From NCBI GenBank assembly GCA_937915865.1, contig CALGIG010000006.1, positions 1 to 40,998 on the forward strand: a DNA stretch of 40,998 bases, read 5' to 3'. Shown here one piece after another: positions 8,244-16,611 of this stretch; position 1 is the first letter of the stretch; each line of letters begins with the position of its first letter. Under the pieces are notes generated by a model. That model saw only the letters and a program-made list of their open reading frames with translations. It ran no database searches and had not been told where the DNA came from. Origin of the DNA: an uncultured Prolixibacteraceae bacterium (GTDB taxonomy: Bacteria; Bacteroidota; Bacteroidia; Bacteroidales; Prolixibacteraceae). Both the position numbers and the translations under genes were made by a program.

Positions 8244-10023
8244 ACTTCGACAAATGTCTTTTTTCCGAAAATAATGCAGCAGTATTGATCAACGCCAGGT
8301 GCGAGTATGCCTGTGGAAAATTCCCCAGTTGCCTTTTTGTCTCAAAATCTAAATCTTCGCTGAACAGCCCCAAGTGATTGGAGTATCCTACAATCTTCTC
8401 GAAAATTTCTTTGGCTTCATCAACTTCACCAGTTACATAAAGCCCACGGATGAGCCAGAATGTGCAAATCGTAAACGACGACGACAATCGGCCAAAATCG
8501 TCGGCGTTAAGGTAACGGTACATTAATCCTTTATAAAAAAGCTGTTTCTTAATGGCCTGAACTGTTTTTTTAAACCGTTCGTCGTTGCCCGAAATAAACC
8601 CATATTCTTCCATCAGCAAAAGCGAAGCATCCAAATCTGTTTCATTATAGGTTTGCGTAAAACTTTGCATCTGCTCATTCCATCCATTCTCCAAAACATC
8701 TTTTTTTATCCGGTCGGCCTCGTGCTTCCATTTTTTTGCATAGTCTTTCATGTTAAGCAAATGGGCAATTTTGACGCCACGATCGAGCGAAACCCAGCAC
8801 ATCACTTTCGAGAATACAAAATGTTTATCCGAATTCCTGATTTCCCAAATCCCTTTATCCGGGGTTCTCCAGTCTTTAATTACTGCCCTAATGATATTTC
8901 TTACCACTTCCCAAATATCTTCAATTTCGTCCAAGGTGCCCGGAAAGAATTTGTAATACTGGTATATTACATTCATCAGGTAACCATACACATCATTTTG
9001 TTTCTGAAAATAGGCGGCATTCCCAATCCTGACAGGTTTCGAATTTTCGTAACCAGCCAAATGCGACAACTCTTGTTCGCGCAAAACGCGCTCACCCCTG
9101 ATCCCATACATGATCTGAAACTTATCCTGCTTTGTTTTCAGGATTCCCTTAATAAATACGATGAACCTTCTGGCCGATTCGTTATGACCTACATCGAGCA
9201 ATGTCTCAATCGACATTGATGCATCACGAAGCCAGCAAAAACGGTAGTCCCAATTTCTAACTTCTCCAATAGTCTCAGGAATACTGGTCGTTAAAGCGGC
9301 GAGTACCGCACCACTTGGCTGATACGACATAAGCTTTAAAACCAGCATACTGCGGGCAATTATCGCATTGTATGTTTTGAATTTTTTTGAGCGGTTTAAC
9401 CAGTTCAGCCAATACACTTTTGTGCGATTATATTCGAGGCTCACCCGCGAAATGTCTATATCTATTACTTTTTGGTTGTTCGATAAGAGAACGAACAGGT
9501 CACTTTCGAGTACAATCTCCTTTTTACCAAGAATCAATTGAAAGTGAATATTTGAATAAAGGTAAATGCAGTTCAATTGATCATCAACAGCGTGCGTTTT
9601 GATAAACCTCTTTTTGATAGAGTGGACAACCTCCTTTTCTGCATAATTCATCTTCGGATTATAGTTTATCCTGAACCTAGGCTTGCCCGACAATAATCTT
9701 ATGTATCTATAAATTTCGGGCGGAAGGTAATGATTGGGCTCCATCAATTTATAGCGCGGCATAAAATCGAGTAGTTCAAAACTACCTTCATCAGATGTAA
9801 AAAGAGTACTTAATATGTTTGTTCCATCCACATATTTTTGTGTGATTGAGTATTTTGCGGAAACCTCGAAGCTAAATTCGCCACCATTTTCAACGTCCAA
9901 TATTTTTGAAAAGATCGAAGGTGAATCAAAATCCGGAAAACAAAACCAATCGATACTACCTGTTTCTGAGATTAATGCAGCGCTCCTGCAATTCCCTACA
10001 ACTCCATAATTCAGATTCTGCAT
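8230..10023 (-). CDS. Glycoside hydrolase family 15 protein (glucoamylase/trehalase type)
   Basis: A 597-residue GH15 enzyme. The N-terminal beta-rich domain begins with NYGVVGNCRSAALISETGSIDWFCFPDFDS, split here as NYGVVGNCRSAALIS and GSIDWFCFPDFDS. The catalytic (alpha/alpha)6 barrel contains NWDYRFCWLRDAS near residue 260. GIWEIR and KVMCWVSLDRG around 400 carry the probable general-acid Glu, and SEDLD plus GNFPQAYSH near the C-terminus carry the probable base. Bacterial GH15 proteins of this length include glucoamylases, glucodextranases and trehalases. Position opposite a trehalose synthase makes trehalose hydrolysis attractive, but this is inference. No signal peptide is visible, so it is probably cytoplasmic. 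Its 3' end overlaps the MscS gene by 14 bp. Confidence 0.92.
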   Translation of the reverse strand: MQNLNYGVVGNCRSAALISETGSIDWFCFPDFDSPSIFSKILDVENGGEFSFEVSAKYSITQKYVDGTNILSTLFTSDEGSFELLDFMPRYKLMEPNHYLPPEIYRYIRLLSGKPRFRINYNPKMNYAEKEVVHSIKKRFIKTHAVDDQLNCIYLYSNIHFQLILGKKEIVLESDLFVLLSNNQKVIDIDISRVSLEYNRTKVYWLNWLNRSKKFKTYNAIIARSMLVLKLMSYQPSGAVLAALTTSIPETIGEVRNWDYRFCWLRDASMSIETLLDVGHNESARRFIVFIKGILKTKQDKFQIMYGIRGERVLREQELSHLAGYENSKPVRIGNAAYFQKQNDVYGYLMNVIYQYYKFFPGTLDEIEDIWEVVRNIIRAVIKDWRTPDKGIWEIRNSDKHFVFSKVMCWVSLDRGVKIAHLLNMKDYAKKWKHEADRIKKDVLENGWNEQMQSFTQTYNETDLDASLLLMEEYGFISGNDERFKKTVQAIKKQLFYKGLMYRYLNADDFGRLSSSFTICTFWLIRGLYVTGEVDEAKEIFEKIVGYSNHLGLFSEDLDFETKRQLGNFPQAYSHLALINTAALFSEKRHLSKFIRP

Positions 10024-10224
10024 AATTCATCGCATATTAGTTTGCCAATAAAGTTAGCAAACAGATGAATTAATGGAAAGATTTTTTTTGAAGAATACGA
10101 TTCCCGATTAGATACCACAGGAAAACTAACACAAATTACTGTTTTCCACTGACAACATTTAGCAAAGTGTCTGTGTTAAGAACGAAATAATTCGGATAAA
10201 AATCTTTGTATGGAACCTATATTT

Positions 10225-11064
10225 CTAATACTCGGCAGGAAGCAGTTTTAATTCTTCTCCTGAAAATACAGGGCCATCAATACAAACATACTTTTCACCC
10301 ACATTGCAACGGCCACATTTGCCGAAGCCACATTTCATTCGGTTTTCGAGCGTAGTGTATATGTTGTGATCGGCGAATCCCAGTTTCTCAAGAACAGGGA
10401 AAGTAAATTTGATCATGATGGGCGGGCCACAAACAATGGCAATAGTGTTTTCGGCTGACGGCGCCACTTTTTCCAATACCGACGGAACAAAACCGATTTC
10501 GCCTTTCCAGTCAGGTGTTTCGCCACCAGGGTCAACGGTAGTCACTAATTTAATATCCGGACGGTTGCCCCATTCTTCCAGTTCGTGCTTGTAAACCAGG
10601 TCAGCCACGGTTCGTGCACCGTAAACAATGGTGATATCTTCGAAATTTTCACGTAAATCAAGCGCATTCCAGATCACGCATCGCATGGGCGGAAGCGCAA
10701 TACCTCCGGCAATAAATACCAGGTTTTTACCCTTCCATTCGTCAATCGGGAAAGTATTTCCATACGGGCCACGAAATCCAATTACATCGCCTTCCTCAGC
10801 CGAAGCCAAGGCCGAAGTTACCCGCCCGACCTGACGAAAAGTACATTCAATATATCCTTTTCGGGTTGGTGACGAAGCGATACAGAATGTAGATTCGCCA
10901 ACGCCAACAATGGAATATTCTCCAAATTGTCCGGCTTTGAATTCAAATTCTTCAGCTTCCTGTTTGTTTTCAAATTTCAGGCGGAAAGTTTTTACTCCGG
11001 GTGCTTCCTGGGTAATCTTTTCGATCCGCATTAAATACGGAATGTATATGTTTGGATTGTTCAT
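10225..11064 (-). CDS. floxA: FloxA-like FAD/NAD(P)-binding flavin oxidoreductase subunit
   Basis: A 279-residue protein of the ferredoxin-NADP reductase-like group that includes hydrogenase gamma, sulfite reductase AsrB and FloxA subunits. The FAD-binding barrel covers about residues 10-105 (SIVGVGESTFCIASSP, GPYGN at 99-103). The NAD-binding fold begins at FIAGGIALPP (117-126). A [2Fe-2S] site is formed by C245, C250, C253 and C261. It would oxidise NADH and pass electrons to the Fe-S subunits. It is the last gene of the cluster, separated from floxB by a 295-bp repeat-rich gap. The Flox identity rests mainly on cluster order hdrCBA-floxDCBA, which is described for sulfate reducers and other anaerobes. 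Confidence 0.88.
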   Translation of the reverse strand: MNNPNIYIPYLMRIEKITQEAPGVKTFRLKFENKQEAEEFEFKAGQFGEYSIVGVGESTFCIASSPTRKGYIECTFRQVGRVTSALASAEEGDVIGFRGPYGNTFPIDEWKGKNLVFIAGGIALPPMRCVIWNALDLRENFEDITIVYGARTVADLVYKHELEEWGNRPDIKLVTTVDPGGETPDWKGEIGFVPSVLEKVAPSAENTIAIVCGPPIMIKFTFPVLEKLGFADHNIYTTLENRMKCGFGKCGRCNVGEKYVCIDGPVFSGEELKLLPAEY

Positions 11065-11359
11065 ATCTTTTTATTTACCATTTTTCTATTTACCATTTAC
11101 GATTGGCTGGAAAAAGTCATTGGTCATTTAAAAACTCAATTCGACTTAAACTAATCCATATTAACTTTTTCTCTGTTCCGTCCGATTTAGATTTGCTCTC
11201 AGGTTTAGATTTGCTCGCGGACGGGCTCTTTCTTTTCTATTTTCCCCCGAGGTTGAAACCCCGAGCTACCAAACTAACGCTCCTACGGAGCTTAAAAACA
11301 CTTCTCTCAAAGTGCCAACTGCTCCCCTTCGGGGAGGTCGGGAGGGGCTTCTTTTTATA
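11065..11359. repeat. Repeat-rich intergenic region between floxB and floxA
   Basis: This gap holds no credible gene but several repeats. TATTTACCATTT occurs twice (11072-11083, 11087-11098) and TTTAGATTTGCTC twice (11186-11198, 11204-11216). CCCCGAGGTTGAAACCCCGAG starts at 11245 in two parts (CCCCGAGG, CCCCGAG), and the palindrome GCTCCTACGGAGC lies at 11279-11291. A CTCCCCttcGGGGAG hairpin (11322-11336) is followed by GGGAGGGGCTT, ending at 11350, only 9 bp past the floxB stop. The last element belongs to the AAGCCCC family seen at 13627-13745 and in purL. Whether floxA has its own promoter here is unclear. Confidence 0.65.
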
Positions 11360-12367
11360 TTATATGGAAGTCACCGTTTCCAATATATTTATATCGGCTG
11401 GACAAACACGCGAACAGCGACCACAACCGACACAGCCGGCAACTTTCGACTTATCGGGCATATACAGGAATTTGTGCAAAATGCGCTGACGCCATCGTGC
11501 TCCCTGTGTTTCGCGCGGGTTGTGTCCCGAAGTGTGCAAGGTAAACAAGCTAAATCCGCACGAATCCCAGCAACGAAGCCGTGTTCCTTTGCTTCCGTGC
11601 TTTTCGTCCTGAATGTCGAAACAACTGCAAACCGGACAAACAAAAGCACAGGAACCACAACCCAAACACGCACGCGATTTTTCGTCCCAAACCGGATTTT
11701 CAAACAAATTCTGAAGTTTTGCCTGAATTTCATCCTGATTGAAATACGTTTTCACTTTGGCCAGATTCGGTTCTTTTTCTTCTTCAGGTGCAGCTTCAAA
11801 CAGCGTTTGATTTTCGGCGACCAGTTTTTTGCCTTTTTCAGTAATTACCTCTGCCAGATAATCGCCAGTTGACAGTTTAGTGAAAAGAATGTCACTTCCG
11901 GCGGTATTTCCGGGACTTCCGTTTACCGAAGTGCAAAAACAATATTCGTCGCATGTAGCACAACTGAAGCTCAGCAAATAAACTTTTCCACGGCGGTTAT
12001 TGTACAGAATATCAGGATAATCACCATTAAAGGTATCAGTCAGTGGTATGAAAGCTGCCGCATCGCATGGGCGGGTTCCCCAAAGCACCACTTCTGGTAC
12101 GGCTTCGGTTGAGGCATCGGTTATCTCGGTTGTTTCCTTGGTTTTTTTGTATGAAAACAGCTTTTCGGTACGCGGAAAAACCACCGACTTGGCAGCATTG
12201 GTAGTTACCAAATAATTGTCGGTTATTTCGCTGAAAGCCTTCACTTTTTCAAAAAGAATACGCTTTTCGCTGGCTTGCGGTGCAAAAACTGTTTTACCAT
12301 TTCCGATCAAATTGTTGAACAATTTTTCGAGTGAGGTTTGTCTTATCAAATAATTGTCGATCTGCAT
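11360..12367 (-). CDS. floxB: FloxB-like iron-sulfur subunit (4Fe-4S dicluster, AsrA/hydrogenase beta type)
   Basis: A 335-residue protein with two C-terminal [4Fe-4S] ferredoxin sites: CLGCGSCAFVCPVC from residue 234 and CVGCGRCSRVCPADI from residue 312. Extra cysteines lie between them (CWDSCG) and around residue 125 (SCATCDEYCFC). This pattern fits the AsrA/HydB-type electron-transfer subunits that partner FAD/NAD-binding subunits such as FloxA. It should relay electrons between FloxA and the remaining Flox/Hdr subunits in the cytoplasm. It lies 3 bp after floxC, indicating tight operon coupling. The protein ends shortly after the second cluster motif, and a palindromic repeat follows the stop. 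Confidence 0.87.
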   Translation of the reverse strand: MQIDNYLIRQTSLEKLFNNLIGNGKTVFAPQASEKRILFEKVKAFSEITDNYLVTTNAAKSVVFPRTEKLFSYKKTKETTEITDASTEAVPEVVLWGTRPCDAAAFIPLTDTFNGDYPDILYNNRRGKVYLLSFSCATCDEYCFCTSVNGSPGNTAGSDILFTKLSTGDYLAEVITEKGKKLVAENQTLFEAAPEEEKEPNLAKVKTYFNQDEIQAKLQNLFENPVWDEKSRACLGCGSCAFVCPVCSCFDIQDEKHGSKGTRLRCWDSCGFSLFTLHTSGHNPRETQGARWRQRILHKFLYMPDKSKVAGCVGCGRCSRVCPADINILETVTSI

Positions 12368-12370
12368 AGC

Positions 12371-13171
12371 TTATCGAATGAATGATTCTTTATCGTCGGG
12401 ATTAAAACTCGAAAGCGTGTTGCGTTTGCCAACTGACGGACCATACGGGCCAAAATGCTCTTCCACATCCTGAAGCATGCTTTTAGTCAGCAAATGAATG
12501 GGGATGCCCATCGGACAAGCGTTGTAGCAGGCTTCGCAATCAGTACAGCGACCGGCAAGGTGCATGGCGCGCATCACGTGCCATTCGAGGTTCCCCAGCA
12601 AATGGGAGGCTGCCGGAATCCACTGAGGCTGATTGTTTTCTACAGTGCATTTCGGGCAATAGCACAGCGGACAGGCTGCGCGACAGGCATAGCATTTAAA
12701 GCAAGGTTCCAGTTCTTTTATCCAGAAAGCAAAGCGCTCTGAAACCGGCATTGCTTTTATCTTGTCGATAGTTGCTTTGTATTTTTCGTCAATCTGAATT
12801 TTATAGGCATTGAGGAAAAGTTCGATCGCACCAAAAGAGTCGAATTCTATCAATTTACTTTCAGGAGAAACACCTAAAATAACCAGGTCGCTTTCTTTCA
12901 ACTGGTTTTCAACCGCTAATTGTAATATGCTGCGTAATACAGGAATTGGCGCCACAATAGCCGGTTTTCCCAAATGCTTGATTTCGTGTTTTGTCAGGTA
13001 AACCGCCAGATTTTGCACACATCGGCTATCAAAAAGCAGTTGATCACAATCTTCCGGCTTGGTAAGGAAAATGGCACGGGTTTTATCAGCCGATCCTTTT
13101 CCGTAGCCAATCACAACCTGCACTGTATCCGATTCGAGCAAACTCTTTGCCTTTTGTATTAATTCGTTCAT
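12371..13171 (-). CDS. floxC: FloxC-like iron-sulfur subunit (two 4Fe-4S sites)
   Basis: A 266-residue protein. The first 145 residues form an alpha/beta region without cysteine clusters. The C-terminal part has two [4Fe-4S] sites, C157/C160/C163/C167 and C209/C212/C215/C219, with an additional cysteine-rich stretch CPLCYCPKC at 167-175. The first region resembles the FrhB/FdhB-like fold often linked to such ferredoxin domains, a judgement made by eye. It should carry electrons within the Flox module. It overlaps floxD by 4 bp (ATGA) and precedes floxB by 3 bp, so translation of all three is probably coupled. The FloxC name depends on cluster order. Confidence 0.84.
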   Translation of the reverse strand: MNELIQKAKSLLESDTVQVVIGYGKGSADKTRAIFLTKPEDCDQLLFDSRCVQNLAVYLTKHEIKHLGKPAIVAPIPVLRSILQLAVENQLKESDLVILGVSPESKLIEFDSFGAIELFLNAYKIQIDEKYKATIDKIKAMPVSERFAFWIKELEPCFKCYACRAACPLCYCPKCTVENNQPQWIPAASHLLGNLEWHVMRAMHLAGRCTDCEACYNACPMGIPIHLLTKSMLQDVEEHFGPYGPSVGKRNTLSSFNPDDKESFIR

Positions 13172-13614
13172 ACGTTAGCCTCCTTTTCCAAATAATTGGC
13201 CACTTTGGCGTAGTCGGTGTATGGTCCGAGTTCGCGAATGGCGGTAACAGTTGTGTTCACTACATCGGCCCACTTGGCGCCCTCAGCAGCCGAGACCCAT
13301 GAATATTGAATCCGGCGCACGTCAATTCCCAGCAAATCAAGCAACCCGCGGAACATGATCCAACGGCGGCGGGCATGGAAATTTCCTGAAGTATAATGGC
13401 AATCGTTGGGGTGACAGCCCGAAACAATGATACCGTCGGCACCTTCGCCAAACGCTTTCAGGAGCAACATGAAATCGATGCGGCCCGTACAAGGAAAGCG
13501 AATAATTTTCACGTTTTGCGCGTATTTAATTCGGCTGGTTCCGGTCAGGTCGGCGCCTGCGTAGGTACACCAGTTGCATACAAATGCTACTATTTTAGGT
13601 TCAAATTCGGTCAT
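13168..13614 (-). CDS. floxD: FloxD/MvhD-like [2Fe-2S] electron-transfer subunit
   Basis: A 148-residue protein of the MvhD family (methyl-viologen-reducing hydrogenase delta subunit), the usual connector between HdrA and an electron-input module. It begins MTEFEPKIVAFVCNWCTYAG, with C13 and C16, and has further conserved cysteines at C42, C67 and C72 that bind a [2Fe-2S] cluster. The frame stays open upstream to 13677, but those 21 residues are translated from the AAGCCCC palindromic repeat. The ATG at 13614 matches the family start, so it is preferred. It overlaps floxC by 4 bp. It should receive electrons from the Flox subunits and hand them to HdrA. Confidence 0.93.
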   Translation of the reverse strand: MTEFEPKIVAFVCNWCTYAGADLTGTSRIKYAQNVKIIRFPCTGRIDFMLLLKAFGEGADGIIVSGCHPNDCHYTSGNFHARRRWIMFRGLLDLLGIDVRRIQYSWVSAAEGAKWADVVNTTVTAIRELGPYTDYAKVANYLEKEANV

Positions 13615-13626
13615 TTTTATATATTT

Positions 13627-13745
13627 AAGCCCCTCCCGACCTCCCCGAAGGGAGGAGAAAGAACGGATCAATGTCAATTTAGTATAAATCTAATTTTAAG
13701 CACCATCCAACTCCCTCTCCTTTGGAGAGGGTTGGGGAGAGGCTT
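13627..13745. repeat. Inverted pair of AAGCCCC-family palindromic repeats between hdrA and floxD
   Basis: Element A (13627-13657) reads AAGCCCCTCCC then CTCCCCgaagGGAG. Element B (13704-13745) reads CCCTCTCCtttGGAGAGGG followed by TTGGGGAGAGGCTTT, in the opposite orientation. Element B ends 1 bp past the hdrA stop codon. The pairing of two inverted copies is BIME-like. It splits an otherwise tightly packed operon and may form stable RNA hairpins that trim or stabilise the hdr and flox parts separately. Confidence 0.75.
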
Positions 13746-13746
13746 T

Positions 13747-15747
13747 CTACTCATTCAGCAAAGCCATTACTTCCGAATACATTTGCTCGTTGGTATAGCC
13801 ATCCAAATCGATAGATTTTGAGCGGCAGAAAGCCACGCAGGTTCCGCAACCCTGGCACAATCCAGGGTTTACCTTGGCTACTTTCTTAATCACATTGCCT
13901 TTGCGGTCTTTGATTTCTTCTTCGCCAATGGCGCTGTACGGACAAGCGGTGGCGCACATAAAACAGCCTACGCAGGTTGAATACAATGGCGGAGCCGAAC
14001 GGTTAACCACGGCCACGACCGGTTCGCGGCTAAGCTCGTTTTGCGAAAACAAAATTGCCACTTTTGCTGCAGCGCCGGATGCAGCAGCAACTGTTTCCGG
14101 AATATCTTTAGGCGCCTGACAAGCACCGGCCAAATAAATTCCGGCAGTATTGGTTTCAACCGGTTTCAATTTCGGGTGCGCTTCAGAGAAGAAATTGTAG
14201 GCATCGTACGAAATGTGCATTTTTTGAGCCAGTTCTTCCGAGCCCGGATTGGCAACACCTGCCGATGCCAGTACAACCATATCGACTTCAATCTCTACCG
14301 GCTTGGCATTCAAAAGGGTATCAACACCTTTGACGATCAGCTTGCCGTTTTCTTCATATACTTTCGATACACGGCCACGCAGGTAGTTAACCTTATCTTC
14401 AACAATGGCGCGCCGTGTAAATTCATCGTAATTCTTTCCAGCAGCGCGGATGTCCATGTAGAACACGTACGATTCGCCGTGATGCACTTTGTGCTGGTAC
14501 AACATGGCGTGTTTGGCCGTGTACATGCAGCAAATTTTAGAGCAATATGGTTTTCCTTTCGCAGGATCGCGTGACCCGGCACAGGCAATAAACACAATCT
14601 TCTCCGGAATTTTACCATCCGACGGACGACGAATTTCGCCCAATGTTGGCCCCGAAGCCGATGCCAGACGCTCAAACTGCAATCCGGTAATCACATCGGG
14701 ATATTTTCCGTAGCCATACTCCGGGAATTCACTTGTAGTCATAATATTGAATCCGGTAGCTACAACCACCGCGCCTACTTCCAGTTCAACAAGTTCATCT
14801 TCCTGATCGAATCGAATGGCACCGGTTGGACAAACTTTTTCGCAAACCTTGCATTTGCCTTTTAGGTAATATTGGCAATTCAATTTATCGATGACAGGTT
14901 TATTTGGAACAGCCTGCGGAAACGGCACATAAATAGCCGTGCGGAATCCCAGACCTTCGTTGAATTCGCTTGGTATTTTTTTTGTCGGACATTTCGTAGT
15001 GCAAAGTCCGCAGCCCGTACACAATTTTTCATCAATGCTTTTTGCTTTTTTGCGAATCGTAGCCTTGAAGTTCCCAATAAAACCATCCAGTTTTTCCAGT
15101 TCAGCATAAGTCATCAGAGTAATGTTAGGATGCTGGGCAACTTCAACCATTCGTGGAGTGAGAATACATTGTGAGCAGTCGAGCGTTGGGAAAGTTTCTG
15201 AAAGCTGCGACATGTGTCCGCCAATCGACGGTTCTTTTTCAACCAAAACTACCTGGTGTCCTGCGTTGGCAATGTCCAGACTCGCTTGAATACCGGCAAT
15301 TCCGCCACCAATCACGAGCGCCTTTTTAGTTACTGGTACTTTAATGGTTGAAAGTGGCTTGTTATGTTTTACTTTTTCAACCAGCGTACGGACAATATCA
15401 ATGGCTTTTTGAGTTGTAGCATCGCTTTTATCGTGCACCCACGAACAATGTTCACGCAGATTGGCCATTTCACAAAGGTATGGGTTCAGTCCGGCTTCGG
15501 AACAAGCTTTTCTGAAAGTTGGTTCGTGCATACGAGGTGAACAGGCAGCCACCACTACGCCATCCAGCCCTTTTTCTTTAATCATCTGCTTAATAATAGT
15601 CTGCCCTGGATCCGAACACATGTATTTATAATCGGTACTATAGGCAACTCCTTCCAGTTTACCTGCAACTTCAGCAACTTTCCCGCAATTTACAGTTGCA
15701 CTGATATTTTCACCGCAGTGACAAATAAAAACTCCTATTTTTGACAT
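13747..15747 (-). CDS. hdrA: Heterodisulfide reductase subunit A family protein (HdrA)
   Basis: A 666-residue full-length HdrA, the FAD-containing core where electron bifurcation is proposed to take place. N-terminal CHCG at residues 9-12 begins the thioredoxin-like region. The FAD fold has VIGGGIAGIQ at 145-154 and the HdrA hallmark TLDCSQCILTPRM at 188-200. A [4Fe-4S] site is at C243/C246/C249/C253. Two more ferredoxin sites lie near the C-terminus (CVGCFMCATACP from 592, CQGCGTCVAFC from 631). An inserted CQYYLKGKCKVCEKVCP segment supplies more cysteines. HdrB is 6 bp upstream. It should split electrons from FloxD between ferredoxin and the HdrBC disulfide-reducing branch. Confidence 0.95.
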   Translation of the reverse strand: MSKIGVFICHCGENISATVNCGKVAEVAGKLEGVAYSTDYKYMCSDPGQTIIKQMIKEKGLDGVVVAACSPRMHEPTFRKACSEAGLNPYLCEMANLREHCSWVHDKSDATTQKAIDIVRTLVEKVKHNKPLSTIKVPVTKKALVIGGGIAGIQASLDIANAGHQVVLVEKEPSIGGHMSQLSETFPTLDCSQCILTPRMVEVAQHPNITLMTYAELEKLDGFIGNFKATIRKKAKSIDEKLCTGCGLCTTKCPTKKIPSEFNEGLGFRTAIYVPFPQAVPNKPVIDKLNCQYYLKGKCKVCEKVCPTGAIRFDQEDELVELEVGAVVVATGFNIMTTSEFPEYGYGKYPDVITGLQFERLASASGPTLGEIRRPSDGKIPEKIVFIACAGSRDPAKGKPYCSKICCMYTAKHAMLYQHKVHHGESYVFYMDIRAAGKNYDEFTRRAIVEDKVNYLRGRVSKVYEENGKLIVKGVDTLLNAKPVEIEVDMVVLASAGVANPGSEELAQKMHISYDAYNFFSEAHPKLKPVETNTAGIYLAGACQAPKDIPETVAAASGAAAKVAILFSQNELSREPVVAVVNRSAPPLYSTCVGCFMCATACPYSAIGEEEIKDRKGNVIKKVAKVNPGLCQGCGTCVAFCRSKSIDLDGYTNEQMYSEVMALLNE

Positions 15748-15753
15748 AGTTCG

Positions 15754-16611
15754 TTAATTTTGTGTTACTGAAAGATTTACAGGTACAAAATGCCTTTGCA
15801 AACCAGCTTGCTTCGGAGTTAATCCCATTGCTAAAGCAATGGCTTGCGTGATATAGATAACAGGGACATCTACCTTACGTTTTAGGTACGATTCGATGGC
15901 TGGCCGGCGCATATCAAGGTTCGAATGGCACATCGGGCAGGCAACAACAATGGCTTTGGCTCCACGATCAACTGCATTGCGCACTATTTTTCCTGAAAGT
16001 TCCCCGACAATCTCTGTTTTTGACACACTAAATCCGGCTCCACAACATTCAGTTTTGAAGGGCCAGTCGATGGCTTTGGCTCCCAGCTTCTGCATGATCA
16101 AATCCATGCTCATCGGATCTTCAAAACGATCAGCTTTCATTACCTTTTGCGGACGAACAAGCAAACAACCATAATAGCAAGCTACATCCTGATTCAAAGG
16201 CTTTTTAACCAATTCATCGAGCTGCGGAAGTACATATTTTTCAAGAAACTGAATAACATTCAGGATTTTAATGTTATTCTTCAGTTTAAACTGCAACTTT
16301 TCAGATACAATTGCCAGTAATGACTCATTCTCATTTAATTCGCGTTGGGTCATTACCAATCGGTTGAAACAAGCAGCACAAGGAACAACCAGTTCTTCCA
16401 TTTCGGCAAGTTCGGCCAAAGCCAGGTTCCGGGCCGGAAGTGAAACCGAAAGTTCGTGGTTCAGGTTATGGGCAGCAGTAGCCCCGCAGCAATTCCAGTC
16501 GGGTATTTCTGCAAGTTCAATACCAGCAACTTTGGAAATGGCAAGTATCGATTCGTTGTACTCGCGTGATGAGCCAGTCAACGAACATCCTGGGTAAAAT
16601 CCTAATTTCAT
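15754..16611 (-). CDS. hdrB: Heterodisulfide reductase subunit B (HdrB)
   Basis: A 285-residue HdrB, the disulfide-reducing subunit. It has two CCG domains that bind the unusual noncubane [4Fe-4S] clusters. The first uses C9, C41-C42, C78 and C81; the second uses C149, C189-C190, C225 and C228. Both motifs are intact, so the active site appears functional. In methanogens the substrate is CoM-S-S-CoB; in sulfate reducers DsrC trisulfide or a related disulfide is proposed. No DsrC-like gene lies in this window, so the partner here is open. It overlaps hdrC by 4 bp and precedes hdrA by 6 bp. Confidence 0.95.
   Translation of the reverse strand: MKLGFYPGCSLTGSSREYNESILAISKVAGIELAEIPDWNCCGATAAHNLNHELSVSLPARNLALAELAEMEELVVPCAACFNRLVMTQRELNENESLLAIVSEKLQFKLKNNIKILNVIQFLEKYVLPQLDELVKKPLNQDVACYYGCLLVRPQKVMKADRFEDPMSMDLIMQKLGAKAIDWPFKTECCGAGFSVSKTEIVGELSGKIVRNAVDRGAKAIVVACPMCHSNLDMRRPAIESYLKRKVDVPVIYITQAIALAMGLTPKQAGLQRHFVPVNLSVTQN

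Noticed and set aside
8653..9219. 188-residue plus-strand open frame inside the GH15 gene
   Set aside because: Antisense shadow of a clear GH15 coding sequence, with no recognisable domain.
10120..10147. GGAAAAC/GTTTTCC hairpin between floxA and the GH15 gene as a floxA terminator
   Set aside because: Seven-base stem with no T run on the minus strand; insufficient to call.
11072..11350. Possible CRISPR array in the repeat-rich gap
   Set aside because: The repeats are of different families, each present at most twice, without regular spacers or cas genes.
11052..11489. 145-residue plus-strand open frame across the floxB-floxA gap
   Set aside because: It runs through repeats and into floxB antisense; no domain, no promoter, no conserved start.
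13615..13677. N-terminal extension of FloxD
   Set aside because: It is translated from an intergenic palindromic repeat; MTEFEPK at 13614 matches the MvhD start.
14041..14574. 177-residue plus-strand open frame inside hdrA
   Set aside because: Antisense shadow of conserved HdrA sequence.
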